DNA from: Achromobacter insolitus
Lineage (GTDB): Bacteria > Pseudomonadota > Gammaproteobacteria > Burkholderiales > Burkholderiaceae_B
Direction: 5' to 3'
Length of the DNA: 64,000 bases
NCBI RefSeq assembly: GCF_002209555.1
Contig: NZ_NJIF01000007.1
Span: 124,001-188,000, forward strand
Part shown: in pieces, positions 1 through 11,137 of the stretch
Layout of the letters: each line of letters opens with the position of its first letter
Numbering within the stretch: position 1 is the first letter of the stretch
Position numbers and translations under genes: made by a program
Notes under the pieces: model-generated
The model's database searches: none
Seen by the model: only the letters and a program-made list of their open reading frames with translations
Told to the model about the DNA's origin: nothing

Positions 1-1039
1 TCTGGAAAAAGATCAAGGCTCCCAAGACTGCCGCTATTTTTCCGGCTTCGGCCCAAGCGTCGCCGAAGACGATGGAAAAAAAGAACGGAGAGGCGGCCAT
101 GGTGACCACTGCGGGGACCGCTCCGAGTATCGCCAGTTTCTTGGCAGTCTTCAGGAATACGGAACGGCAGTTTCCAATGCGATTGAATGTGGCCGCAGCC
201 TCTTGGCGATACACCTCTCCGATCGAGGACGCGATAAAGGCGCATGGCATGACCAGCACCCGTTCAGGCAGGGAATAGAGGCCAACGGCGTGAGAGTCAT
301 ATAGAAACGCCAGAAGAATGACGGGCGCCTGGCCCGACACCACGTTCGCCAATTGGCCAATGACCATGAAACGCGGAAAGTCCTTGTAGCGCTTGGCCAC
401 GGCGACCACCCGCTTCAGGCTTGCCGTACGCCAGAACCTGCGAAATTCGTCTGCATACTCTTGCAAGAGCTTGAGCATCATGCAGGCTGCGCCAAGCGCA
501 TGTCCAAGGATCAAGCCGAAACCACTCAGGGAAAGCGCGCCGAGCGCCACCTGCCCCGAACACAGCGTCAGCGCCTGAATGACTCGGGCCTGCGAAATGC
601 CTTTGTAGCGCTTGCGGCGAGTCCCCCAGGACGTCAGGATCAGGTTGGCAGTGGTCAGGAAGATGCCCACCGTCAACATCGGAAATATGACAAACGGGGG
701 AATATGCCTGGCGATCAGATCGGGGATTGCCATCACGACGATCCCCGACAGAACGATAAAGCCAGCGCTGAAAATGCCTGTCAGCCCAAAGGCCAGGAGC
801 AACAGATAATAGGCGTACCGGTCCGTTGGCGCCAAGACTATGGTCAGCTCGAACCGAAGTGAAGCGAAAACCGAGCCGATCGCTGCAAGCGACGCATAAA
901 CGGCAAGGTACCCGAACTGTTCCGGCGAAAAAAACCGCGACAACAGAGGGCTGAGCAGGAGCGCGATGAGCAATGCCAGCGAACTACCGCTGAGCACAGT
1001 GAGTACGTTCTTGGAAAAATCGCTTTTTAGTAATTTCAC
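1..1039 (-). CDS. Polysaccharide flippase (Wzx-like), 3' part beyond window
   Basis: Partial gene: it starts inside the window and runs off the left edge, so about 346 residues are visible. Translation gives alternating hydrophobic segments typical of the oligosaccharide flippase (MATE-like/Wzx) fold, including an N-terminal segment followed by LSRFFSPEQFGYLAVYAS, the usual early signature of these exporters. The role would be moving undecaprenyl-linked repeat units across the inner membrane. The start is a GTG at 1039, with an in-frame TGA nine bases upstream that excludes a longer form. It follows the GT4 gene by about 100 bp on the same strand and fits the O-antigen context. Its base composition is lower in GC than the flanking plus-strand operon, as is common for O-antigen-specific genes. 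Family assignment is firm; substrate is unknown. Confidence 0.85.
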   Translation of the reverse strand, partial: MKLLKSDFSKNVLTVLSGSSLALLIALLLSPLLSRFFSPEQFGYLAVYASLAAIGSVFASLRFELTIVLAPTDRYAYYLLLLAFGLTGIFSAGFIVLSGIVVMAIPDLIARHIPPFVIFPMLTVGIFLTTANLILTSWGTRRKRYKGISQARVIQALTLCSGQVALGALSLSGFGLILGHALGAACMMLKLLQEYADEFRRFWRTASLKRVVAVAKRYKDFPRFMVIGQLANVVSGQAPVILLAFLYDSHAVGLYSLPERVLVMPCAFIASSIGEVYRQEAAATFNRIGNCRSVFLKTAKKLAILGAVPAVVTMAASPFFFSIVFGDAWAEAGKIAAVLGALIFFQ

Positions 1040-1146
1040 TGGCTTTCAGCACGCTTTAGAGATGAGCCGAGCCCGCGAGCCTGTTTCGCGCGGAGATTCG
1101 GACAGGAATACGGATTCCCTGGAAACCTGACTGCTCGGACAATGCG

Positions 1147-2292
1147 CTACTGCAGAATGCGGCGTGCCATCTGCGAATAGTCCAACAGGCGACGCGCCAC
1201 TTCAAACGAGCCCTGGGACATCGCTTCCAGCTGCGATTTGTCTGCTTCGATGGCAAGAAAGACCTGTTGCAGATCGGCGCCATTGCGAACCAACCAGCCG
1301 TTGCCCGCCACAAAGGGCTGGTGGCTGAGCACATCGTCCACGATGACCGGACGCCGGCAGCACAGCGCGGCCTGCATGGATGCCGACTGGCTCCCCGGCT
1401 GCACGTAGACGTCGGCCGCGCACAGCAGTTCGTGCAGCTCCTCGGACGTCTTCCATCCCAGAAAACTGACTCTGGAATCGGCCGCCATCAGCGGGTTTAT
1501 TTCGGGAGCGACCGTCTCGGAAATGGCCCCGGCCACGACAAACTTCAGTTTCGGATCCGACGTCCTGGCAAACGCCCGCAAACTGTCCGCCAATTTTTTC
1601 TTGGCGTCTATTTTTCCAGACTGGAGAAAAACCACCTCATCGTCGGCGAACCCGTACTTCTCGCGCGTGCGCTTGCGGACGTCCGCATAGGCGGCGTCGT
1701 CCAGCACATTTCCGCCCAAGGGAAAGAACTCCAGCTTTTCCCTCGGAATGCCGTACTGTGCATGACAGAATTCCATGGTCTCCAGCGAAATGCAGAGCAC
1801 CTTCGCGATATAAGGCAGGCATGCCTGAATAATGCGCCGGTAATACTGGCCGTGCAGCAGATGCTTAGATATGAAGTTCGTCGCGCTGTTATTGGCGTCT
1901 TCGTGGCTATCGGCATAAAAGATCACGCCCGGATGCCGTTTCACGTATCGGGCCACCGTCAGCAGTTCCCAGCCACACAGGCCGTGGAACATGATGGCAT
2001 CCGGCTTGATTTCTTCCAGAATGCGGTCAATGCCCGGATGCACCCGCAGCTTGCGTCGCACAGCGCTCGGGAATGGTCCTGAATAGGGCAACCGGATTAC
2101 CTTGGCGCCCTCCGCGCCGACATAAGTGCCGGGCTCGGTATAGCCAAGGTCCATATTGTTCACGAAGGTTTCCGTGGACGCGACCACAGTGACTTCGTGC
2201 CCCGCCTTGACGTGCTCGCGGATCAGTTCGTTCTCTTGGTACCTGTAGCCGTCGATATAAAAACAGGAGACGCAAAAATGGACAATCTTCAC
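1147..2292 (-). CDS. Glycosyltransferase, GT4 family
   Basis: A 381-residue protein with the two-Rossmann GT-B layout. The N-terminal half begins MKIVHFCVSCF-like and contains an acceptor-side glycine-rich loop. The C-terminal half carries FLQSGKIDAKKKLADSL and a late SQSASMQAALCCRRPVI segment in the position of the donor-binding EX7E region of GT4 enzymes, although the canonical glutamates are not obvious there. It probably adds one sugar of the O-antigen repeat on the cytoplasmic side. The open frame extends far upstream (to 2718) but that stretch overlaps the acetyltransferase in another frame. The GTG at 2292 overlaps the acetyltransferase stop (GTGA), implying translational coupling. Donor and acceptor cannot be read from sequence. 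Confidence 0.8.
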   Translation of the reverse strand: MKIVHFCVSCFYIDGYRYQENELIREHVKAGHEVTVVASTETFVNNMDLGYTEPGTYVGAEGAKVIRLPYSGPFPSAVRRKLRVHPGIDRILEEIKPDAIMFHGLCGWELLTVARYVKRHPGVIFYADSHEDANNSATNFISKHLLHGQYYRRIIQACLPYIAKVLCISLETMEFCHAQYGIPREKLEFFPLGGNVLDDAAYADVRKRTREKYGFADDEVVFLQSGKIDAKKKLADSLRAFARTSDPKLKFVVAGAISETVAPEINPLMAADSRVSFLGWKTSEELHELLCAADVYVQPGSQSASMQAALCCRRPVIVDDVLSHQPFVAGNGWLVRNGADLQQVFLAIEADKSQLEAMSQGSFEVARRLLDYSQMARRILQ

Positions 2293-2903
2293 AGCAGCCC
2301 TTTCTTCTTGAGGAGCGCGACGGGATCCACGAACAACGGCGCCATCTCTGTTATTTCTTCGTCGGTCAACGACCACCAGCGCAAACGCTCCAGCGCAGCG
2401 ATCACGTCGTCCGGAAACCGGCGCCGGATCAATCGCGCGGGATTGCCGCCCACTATCGAATACGCTGGCACGTCCTTGGTTACGACGCTGCCCATGCCAA
2501 TCACCGCGCCATCGCCGATCGATACGCCGCCCTTTATCAGCACCCGTTCGCCGATCCAGACATCGTTGCCGATCCGTGTTTCGGGCTCCCACGAGTAGAC
2601 ATGGCGCGAAAGCTTGGTTTTGACGCTGTCCTTGTGCGACAGGAACACGGGGCTGGTGGACACGTACTCGATTGGGTGCCGGGCTCCGCCCACCACCACG
2701 CCGTTGGCGATCGAACAAAACGCGCCAACGCGTGTATTCAGAAAGGTGCAGTCGTAGCCACAGAATGAATGACGATCAAAACTCGAATTGACGACGACGC
2801 TGCCGGACTCGACCTTGGAGGTTGAATGGATATTGGAATTCTGAATGGCGGAGCCACGCAATTTTCGCAACACTCGGGAATATATGTATGCAAGAGATCT
2901 CAT
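2289..2903 (-). CDS. Hexapeptide-repeat acetyltransferase, CatB/XAT type
   Basis: A 204-residue left-handed beta-helix acyltransferase of the xenobiotic acetyltransferase (XAT/CatB) type. Hexapeptide turns run through residues about 40-75 (VGAFCSIANGVVVGG) and 120-160 (IGNDVWIGERVLIKGGVSIGDGAVIG), ending with the family-typical SVVTKDVPAYSIVGGNPA. The catalytic His is probably that in GGARHP near residue 75. It would O- or N-acetylate a sugar of the surface polysaccharide using acetyl-CoA. First gene of the short minus-strand group that diverges from the wlb operon; it overlaps the glycosyltransferase by four bases. The ATG at 2903 lies about 60 bp from an imperfect dyad (GTGCAA at 2966 and TTGCAC at 2981) that could belong to its promoter region. 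Confidence 0.85.
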   Translation of the reverse strand: MRSLAYIYSRVLRKLRGSAIQNSNIHSTSKVESGSVVVNSSFDRHSFCGYDCTFLNTRVGAFCSIANGVVVGGARHPIEYVSTSPVFLSHKDSVKTKLSRHVYSWEPETRIGNDVWIGERVLIKGGVSIGDGAVIGMGSVVTKDVPAYSIVGGNPARLIRRRFPDDVIAALERLRWWSLTDEEITEMAPLFVDPVALLKKKGLL

Positions 2904-5163
<2,260 letters not shown>

Positions 5164-5167
<4 letters not shown>

Positions 5168-6270
5168 TCGATTTCGTCGACCTCAAAGCTCAGCAGAACC
5201 GCATCAAGGACAAGATCGATGCGGGCATCCAACGCGTGCTGGCGCACGGCCAGTTCATCCTGGGACCGGAAGTCGCGGAACTTGAACAGAAGCTGGCCGC
5301 CTATGCTGGCACCGAATTCTGCATCAGCTGCGCCAACGGCACGGACGCCCTGCAGATTGTGCAGATGGCGCTGGGCATCGGCCCGGGCGATGAAGTGATC
5401 ACCCCTGGCTTCAATTACATCGCAACCGCCGAGAGCGTCGTCCTGCTGGGCGCCAAACCGGTCTACGTGGACGTCGACCCGCGGACCTGCAACCTCGACC
5501 CCGCGAAGCTCGAAGCCGCAATCACGCCGCGCACCAAGGCCATCATCCCGGTTTCGCTGTATGGCCAATGCGCTGACCTCGACGCGATCAACGCCGTCGC
5601 CGAACGGCATGGCATTCCCGTCATCGAGGACGCGGCGCAGAGCTACGGCGCGACGTACAAGGGCCGCAAGTCCTGCAACCTCAGCGCGATCTCGTGCACC
5701 AGCTTTTTCCCGAGCAAGCCGTTGGGCTGCTATGGCGATGGCGGCGCAATCTTCACCAACGATCCCGATCTGGCGCGCGTTATCCGCCAGATCGCTCGTC
5801 ACGGCCAGGACCGGCGCTATCACCATGTCCGCATTGGCGTGAACAGCCGACTGGACACGCTGCAAGCTGCCATCCTGCTGCCGAAGCTGGAGCTGCTGGA
5901 CGAAGAACTGGCCCTGCGCGATCAAGTCGCCGCCAGCTATACCGCAGCCTTCCACGCCGCCGGGTTTACCGATACGCCTTACGTCGCGGACGGAAACGTC
6001 AGCGCATGGGCGCAATACACGATCCTGGTGCCTCATCGGGCCGCGCTGCAGGAACACCTGAAAGCGCAGGGAATCCCCACGGCCGTGCACTACCCGATCC
6101 CGCTGAACAAGCAACCCGCGGTGCGCGACGACTCGGTCAGCCTGCCGATAGGCGACAGCCTGGCCGAAAAGGTCATGAGCCTGCCCATGCACCCTTACCT
6201 GACCACGGATCTCGTGCAGCAAATCGTTCAAGCCGTTGCACAGGGAATCGAACGCAACTCGCGAACCTGA
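5164..6270 (+). CDS. wlbC: UDP-3-keto-GlcNAcA aminotransferase (WlbC/WbpE)
   Basis: A 368-residue DegT/DnrJ/EryC1/StrS-family PLP enzyme. The PLP-binding Lys is at residue 185 in [14 protein letters not shown], and the aspartate that contacts the pyridine nitrogen is in [11 protein letters not shown] (Asp156). It transaminates the C3 ketone from WlbA with glutamate as amino donor; WlbB then acetylates. In the known pathway WlbA and WlbC act as a pair that recycles NAD+ and 2-oxoglutarate. Starts at 5164 with an ATGA overlap to wlbB. The next gene lies 142 bp on, across a region rich in inverted repeats. Confidence 0.93.
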
Positions 6271-6282
6271 TGCCCCGCCAGG

Positions 6283-6336
6283 GGCGCTGGCGCGGCGGGC
6301 CCAGGCCTGCCGCGCCAGCGCCTCACGGCGCGCCGT
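6283..6336 (+). promoter_or_regulatory. Strong intra-operon hairpin and palindromes
   Basis: In the 142-bp gap between wlbC and wbpG, bases 6283-6296 (GGCGCTGGCGCGGC) pair perfectly with 6309-6322, a 14-bp GC stem that extends inward by about three more pairs. It is followed by a 12-bp perfect palindrome ACGGCGCGCCGT (6325-6336) and then TCGGGTT-C-AACCCGA (6346-6360). No T run follows, so it is not a canonical intrinsic terminator. It may stabilise the upstream mRNA, set a polarity step, or be a mobile repeat remnant. It is the only large gap in the first half of this operon. Confidence 0.6.
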
Positions 6337-6412
6337 CAATCAACATCGGGTTCAACCCGAAAGAACGGGGCGCCGGATCTTGCCGCAAGCCTCACGCCAG
6401 TACCGAAATAAC

Positions 6413-7552
6413 ATGAGCCAAAGTTACCGTATCTGCACACGCACCATCATGGACACCAGCGATCCGAACATTACGTTCGATGAACGCGGTGAATCCGACT
6501 ACTGCGCAAATTTCGACACGCAGATCAAACCCAACTGGCACACCGATGCCCGCGGCGAAGCCGAGCTCATGCGCACGGCCGAAAAGATCAAGGCACAGGG
6601 CAAGGGCAAGGACTTCGACTGCATCATCGGTCTGAGCGGCGGCCTGGACAGCTCGTACACGGCTTACATCGCGAAGGAAAAGATGGGCTTGCGCCCCTTG
6701 CTGTTCCACGTCGACGCCGGTTGGGACACCGACCAGGCCGTGGGCAACGTGGAAAAGCTCGTCGATGGCCTGGGGCTGGAGCTGTACACCGAGGTCATCA
6801 ACTGGGAAGAAATGAAGGACCTGCAGGTCGCTTTCCTGAAGTCGCAGATCCCCGACCAGGACCTGCCTCAAGACGTCGCATTCTTTTCGGGGCTGTATAA
6901 GTTCGCCAACAAGCACAAGCTCAAGTATGTGCTCACGGGCGGCAACTACTCGACCGAATGCTGCCGCGAACCCGAAGAATGGGGCGGCTATCCGGGTATC
7001 GACAAACGCCTCATCCTGGATATCCACAAGAAGTTCGGCAAGCGTCCGCTCAAGACCTTTCCGATCGTCGACATCCTGACCTACAAGCTCTACTACCGTT
7101 ACGTGCTGGGCATGCAGGTCTTCAAGCCTCTGAACCTGGTGCCCTACATCAAGGCGGATGCGGAACAGGAACTGGAGACGCGCTTCGGCTGGAAGAAATT
7201 CCAGCACAAGCACCATGAATCGCGCTTCACGCGCTTCTACGAAGACTACTGGATGCCGCGCAAGTTCGGCTACGAAAAGCGTCGCGCCCACTTCTCCAGC
7301 CTGATCCTGACCGGCCAGATGACGCGCGATGAAGCATTGGACCGCATCTCCCGGCCAGAGCTCGACGAACACTTCGCGCGCCAGGAGTTCCGTTACGTCG
7401 CGCACAAGCTGGACCTGACCGAAGACGAACTGCAAGAGATATTCGAAGGCCCGAACCGGACCTTCCGCGATTACGCCAACAAGAAGGCGCTGATCGGCCT
7501 GGGCGCCAACGTCATGCAGAAGCTCGGCCTGGAAAAGAGGCTTTTCCGATGA
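6413..7552 (+). CDS. wbpG: N-acetyl sugar amidotransferase (WbpG)
   Basis: A 379-residue PP-loop ATP pyrophosphatase family protein. The ATP-binding signature SGGLDSS is at residues 75-81, and the region with TGGNYSTECCREPEEWGG matches the WbpG/PseA family. In P. aeruginosa O5 the homologue converts the 3-N-acetyl group of a ManNAc3NAcA residue to an acetamidino group, using ammonia delivered by a HisH/HisF-like pair. The same trio is encoded here in order. The frame is open back to 6236 inside wlbC; I chose ATG 6413, which gives the family N-terminus (MSQSYRICTRTIMD). It overlaps hisH by four bases. Confidence 0.92.
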   Translation: MSQSYRICTRTIMDTSDPNITFDERGESDYCANFDTQIKPNWHTDARGEAELMRTAEKIKAQGKGKDFDCIIGLSGGLDSSYTAYIAKEKMGLRPLLFHVDAGWDTDQAVGNVEKLVDGLGLELYTEVINWEEMKDLQVAFLKSQIPDQDLPQDVAFFSGLYKFANKHKLKYVLTGGNYSTECCREPEEWGGYPGIDKRLILDIHKKFGKRPLKTFPIVDILTYKLYYRYVLGMQVFKPLNLVPYIKADAEQELETRFGWKKFQHKHHESRFTRFYEDYWMPRKFGYEKRRAHFSSLILTGQMTRDEALDRISRPELDEHFARQEFRYVAHKLDLTEDELQEIFEGPNRTFRDYANKKALIGLGANVMQKLGLEKRLFR

Positions 7553-8163
7553 TCGCCATTATTGACTACGGCCTGGGCAACGTCCTGGCGTTCGCCAACA
7601 TGTACCGCCGGATGGCGGTGCCCGTGTCCATCGCGCGTACCGCCGATGACGTGGCGGGCGCGACCAAGCTGATCTTGCCTGGCGTCGGCGCCTTCGACTA
7701 CGCCATGGATTCGTTCCGCGAGTCCGGCATGTACGACATCGCGGTCAAGCGCGTGACGCAGGACAAGGTTCCGGTGCTGGGCATATGCGTCGGCATGCAG
7801 ATGCTGGCGGGCGGTAGCGAGGAAGGCTCGGAGCCTGGCCTGAATTGGGTGCCGGGCATGGTCCGCAAGCTGGATACCACTCACTTCACGCAGCGCACCC
7901 AATTGCCTCACATGGGCTGGAACGACGTGCGGCCGCGCCAGGCCTCACCGTTGTTCAATGGCCTGGAAACGGATGCGCGCTTCTACTTCCTGCATTCGTA
8001 CTACTTCGATTGCCAGAGCCAGGACGATGTCCTGGCGAGCGCTGAGTACGGCACCACATTCGCTTGCGCGGTCAATCACGAGAACGTGTATGGCGTGCAA
8101 TTCCACCCCGAGAAAAGCCACGAATTCGGTGCGCAGCTCCTGAAGAACTTCGCGGATATCTAA
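7549..8163 (+). CDS. hisH: HisH-type glutamine amidotransferase for sugar amidination
   Basis: A 204-residue class I glutamine amidotransferase. The nucleophile is Cys80 in LGICVGMQ, with His186 and Glu188 in GVQFHPEKS completing the triad. It should release ammonia from glutamine, channelled through the neighbouring HisF-like barrel to WbpG. Sequence alone would be annotated as imidazole glycerol phosphate synthase subunit HisH, but no other his genes are here and the wbpG-hisH-hisF order is typical of O-antigen acetamidino clusters. It overlaps wbpG by ATGA and is one base from hisF. It is therefore probably a second, LPS-specific copy. Confidence 0.9.
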   Translation: MIAIIDYGLGNVLAFANMYRRMAVPVSIARTADDVAGATKLILPGVGAFDYAMDSFRESGMYDIAVKRVTQDKVPVLGICVGMQMLAGGSEEGSEPGLNWVPGMVRKLDTTHFTQRTQLPHMGWNDVRPRQASPLFNGLETDARFYFLHSYYFDCQSQDDVLASAEYGTTFACAVNHENVYGVQFHPEKSHEFGAQLLKNFADI

Positions 8164-8164
8164 C

Positions 8165-8950
8165 GTGCTTCGTCCCAGAATCATTCCCTGCCTCCTCGTC
8201 CGAGATAAAGGTCTGGTCAAGACCGTGAAGTTCTCGTCCGATAAATACGTCGGCGACCCCATCAATGCGGTCCGGATCTTCAATGAAAAGGAAGTCGACG
8301 AATTGATCGTCGTCGACATCGACGCCACGACCAAGGGCCTCGGCCCCGATCTGAAAATGATCGAACGTCTCGCCGCCGAATGCCGTATGCCGTTCTGCTA
8401 CGGTGGCGGCGTCAAGACGGTCGAACAGGCCCAGGCGATCATCAGCCTGGGCGTGGAAAAGGTCGCGCTCAGCTCCGCGCTGGTCGAGGACCCCACGCTG
8501 GCCAGCCGGATCGCCGAAAAGCTTGGCCGGCAAAGCGTTGTCGCCGTCCTGGACGTCAAGAAAAAGCGCTTCAGTTCGCGCTACGAGGTCTGGACGCACA
8601 ATGCCACCAAGAACACGCACCTGAATCCGGTCGAACTCGCGCCCCTATTGCAACAGCACGGCGTGGGCGAGATCGTCATCAACTCCATCGACCACGACGG
8701 CGTCATGAAGGGCTATGACCTGGGCATCGTTGAACAGATTCGCAACGTGACGACCGTGCCGATGTCCGTGCTGGGCGGCGCGGGCTCCGTCGCAGACATC
8801 GGCGAACTCATCAAGCAGTTTGGAATCATCGGCGCCGGCGCCGGCAGCCTGTTCGTATTCAAGGGTGCGTACAAGGCCGTGCTGATCAATTACCCCACGC
8901 TGGCCGATCGCGAAGCGCTGGTGCGCGCGGCGCATCTGCGCAGCGCTTGA
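8165..8950 (+). CDS. hisF: HisF-type cyclase paralogue for sugar amidination
   Basis: A 261-residue (beta/alpha)8 barrel starting MLRPRIIPCLLVRDKGLVKT, the form typical of LPS-cluster HisF proteins rather than the histidine operon enzyme. VVDIDATTKG replaces the strict IGPS motif around the first catalytic Asp, and the second-half phosphate site is seen in GAGAGSLFVFKGAYK. It probably acts as ammonia channel or partner for HisH, delivering NH3 to WbpG; a role in histidine synthesis is less likely. The start is a GTG at 8165, one base after the hisH stop. A 38-bp gap with a recognisable ribosome site separates it from wbjB. Confidence 0.88.
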   Translation: MLRPRIIPCLLVRDKGLVKTVKFSSDKYVGDPINAVRIFNEKEVDELIVVDIDATTKGLGPDLKMIERLAAECRMPFCYGGGVKTVEQAQAIISLGVEKVALSSALVEDPTLASRIAEKLGRQSVVAVLDVKKKRFSSRYEVWTHNATKNTHLNPVELAPLLQQHGVGEIVINSIDHDGVMKGYDLGIVEQIRNVTTVPMSVLGGAGSVADIGELIKQFGIIGAGAGSLFVFKGAYKAVLINYPTLADREALVRAAHLRSA

Positions 8951-8988
8951 ACGGCATTGCGTCGTTCCATAGAAAGAGACTTGCGAAT

Positions 8989-10026
8989 ATGTTGAAACCA
9001 AACGCCAAACTGCTCATCACCGGCGGCACGGGATCCTTCGGCAATGCCGTCCTGAAACGTTTCCTGCAGACCGACATCGGTGAAATCCGCATCTTCAGCC
9101 GCGACGAGAAGAAGCAGGACGACATGCGCAAGCGCTACTCGCATCCAAAGCTTAAGTTCTACATTGGCGACGTTCGCAACAGCCAGAGCCTGCTGAACGC
9201 CACGCGCGGCGTGGACTATATTTTTCACGCGGCGGCGCTCAAGCAGGTGCCCTCCTGCGAATTCCACCCGATGGAAGCGGTCTACACCAACATCCTCGGG
9301 ACCGAAAACGTCCTGGAGGCCGCCATCCGCAACAAGGTCAGCAAGGTCGTCTGTCTCAGCACGGACAAGGCGGTCTATCCCATCAACGCCATGGGCATTT
9401 CCAAGGCCATGATGGAGAAGGTCATGGTCGCGAAATCGCGCGACCTGGACGCGACCGAGACGGTGATCTGTGGAACCCGTTACGGCAACGTCATGGCATC
9501 GCGCGGTTCGGTGATCCCCCTGTTCATTGAACAGATGCGGGCGGGCATACCGCTGTCCATCACCGACCCCGACATGACCCGCTTCATGATGACGCTGTCG
9601 GACGCGGTGGATCTGGTGCTGTATGCGTTCGAACACGGCAACAACGGCGACCTCTTCGTGCAGAAGGCGCCCGCGGCCACCGTCCAGACCCTGGCCAAGA
9701 CCCTGGCGCGCATGGTCGGCAAGCCCGAGCATCCGATCAACGTCATCGGCACGCGGCACGGCGAAAAGCTGTATGAAGTCCTGCTGAGCCGCGAGGAAAT
9801 GGCTTGCGCCGAAGACATGGGCGACTATTACCGCATCCCGCCCGATCTGCGCGACCTGAACTACGCGAAGTTCGTCGAGCAGGGCGAAGAAAAGATCTCG
9901 CGCAGCGAAGACTACAACTCGCACAATACCCAGCGTCTGGACACCCACGGCATGGAGCAACTGCTGCTCAAGCTGGAGTTCATGCAAGCCATCCAGCGTG
10001 GCGAGCAAGTGACGCCTGAGGAGTAA
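8989..10026 (+). CDS. wbjB: UDP-GlcNAc 4,6-dehydratase/5-epimerase (WbjB/FnlA/CapE)
   Basis: A 345-residue short soluble SDR of the CapE/FnlA type. The NADP-binding GGTGSFGNA is at residues 12-20 and the STDKAVYPINAMGISK segment (124-139) holds Lys127 and Lys139, with Met replacing the usual catalytic Tyr. It starts UDP-L-FucNAc synthesis from UDP-GlcNAc by 4,6-dehydration and C5 (and C3) epimerisation. I chose ATG 8989, preceded by AGAAAGAG, over the upstream ATG at 8947, which lies inside the end of hisF and adds a non-homologous leader. Followed after three bases by wbjC. Confidence 0.92.
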   Translation: MLKPNAKLLITGGTGSFGNAVLKRFLQTDIGEIRIFSRDEKKQDDMRKRYSHPKLKFYIGDVRNSQSLLNATRGVDYIFHAAALKQVPSCEFHPMEAVYTNILGTENVLEAAIRNKVSKVVCLSTDKAVYPINAMGISKAMMEKVMVAKSRDLDATETVICGTRYGNVMASRGSVIPLFIEQMRAGIPLSITDPDMTRFMMTLSDAVDLVLYAFEHGNNGDLFVQKAPAATVQTLAKTLARMVGKPEHPINVIGTRHGEKLYEVLLSREEMACAEDMGDYYRIPPDLRDLNYAKFVEQGEEKISRSEDYNSHNTQRLDTHGMEQLLLKLEFMQAIQRGEQVTPEE

Positions 10027-10029
10027 GCC

Positions 10030-11136
10030 ATGAAGGTTCTCATTACCGGCAGCAACGGATTCGTTGCGCAGAATCTCATCGCCACGCTGGAAGAGCGCAA
10101 GGACGTCGAAGTCCTGCGCTTCACGCGTGGCGACAACGCCTCCCGGCTGGACGAACTGACGGCCCAGGCGGACTTCATCTTCCATCTGGCCGGCGTGAAC
10201 CGGCCCAAGGACCCCGCCGATTTCCAGAGCGGCAACGCGGGACTGACCCAGCAGCTTTGCGAGAGCATCGTCCGCAGCGGCCGCCGCGCGCCCGTGATCT
10301 ATTCCTCGTCGACCCAGGCCAGCCAGGACAACCCCTATGGCCAGAGCAAGCGAGAAGCAGAGGACGCGCTATCGCAATTGGCGGACAAACACGGCTCGCC
10401 GGTCTATCTGTTCCGACTGCCCAACGTATTCGGCAAATGGGCGCGCCCTAACTACAACTCCGCGGTGGCCACGTTCTGCCACAACATCAACCGCGGCCTG
10501 CCCATCCAGATCAATGATCCGGCCGCCGCGATCACGCTGGTCTATGTGGACGATGTCGTCGCCCGCTTCGTCGAACTGATGGATGGCGCCGTCGCCGACG
10601 ACCGGTTCTGCAGCGTCGCGCCCCAATACCGCATCACGGTCGGCGACCTCGCCGCACAGCTGGAGACGTTCCGCGACAGCCGCCAGACACTGATCACCGC
10701 GGCCGTGGGTACCGGACTGACCCGGGCGCTCTACGCCACCTATGTCAGCTACCTGCCGCCCGAGCGCTTCTCCTACGAAGTGCCCAAGTACGGCGACCCG
10801 CGAGGCGTGTTCGTCGAAATGCTCAAGACGCAGGACAGCGGCCAGTTCTCGTACTTCACCGCCCATCCCGGCGTGACGCGCGGCGGCCACTACCACCACT
10901 CGAAAACCGAGAAATTCCTGGTCATCAAGGGACGCGCGCGCTTTCGCTTCCGCCATATCCTGACCGGCGAATTCCATGAACAGGACACGGATGGCGAAAA
11001 GCCGGAAATCGTGGAAACCGTGCCCGGCTGGACGCACGACATCACGAACATCGGCGACGACGAAATGGTCGTCATGCTGTGGGCCAACGAGATCTTCGAC
11101 CGCGCCCGTCCCGACACTTACGCCCGCCCCCTCTGA
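10030..11136 (+). CDS. wbjC: Bifunctional epimerase/reductase of the L-FucNAc pathway (WbjC/FnlB/CapF)
   Basis: A 368-residue two-domain protein. The N-terminal SDR half starts [16 protein letters not shown] and has the YGQSK (YxxxK) catalytic motif near residue 101. The C-terminal cupin half holds the metal-binding [14 protein letters not shown] around residue 285. In CapF the cupin does the C3 epimerisation and the SDR does the NADPH reduction at C4, giving UDP-6-deoxy-L-talose-type intermediates for the next enzyme. It sits between wbjB and wbjD with gaps of 3 bp and 1 bp, the conserved order. Confidence 0.93.
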   Translation: MKVLITGSNGFVAQNLIATLEERKDVEVLRFTRGDNASRLDELTAQADFIFHLAGVNRPKDPADFQSGNAGLTQQLCESIVRSGRRAPVIYSSSTQASQDNPYGQSKREAEDALSQLADKHGSPVYLFRLPNVFGKWARPNYNSAVATFCHNINRGLPIQINDPAAAITLVYVDDVVARFVELMDGAVADDRFCSVAPQYRITVGDLAAQLETFRDSRQTLITAAVGTGLTRALYATYVSYLPPERFSYEVPKYGDPRGVFVEMLKTQDSGQFSYFTAHPGVTRGGHYHHSKTEKFLVIKGRARFRFRHILTGEFHEQDTDGEKPEIVETVPGWTHDITNIGDDEMVVMLWANEIFDRARPDTYARPL

Positions 11137-11137
11137 T

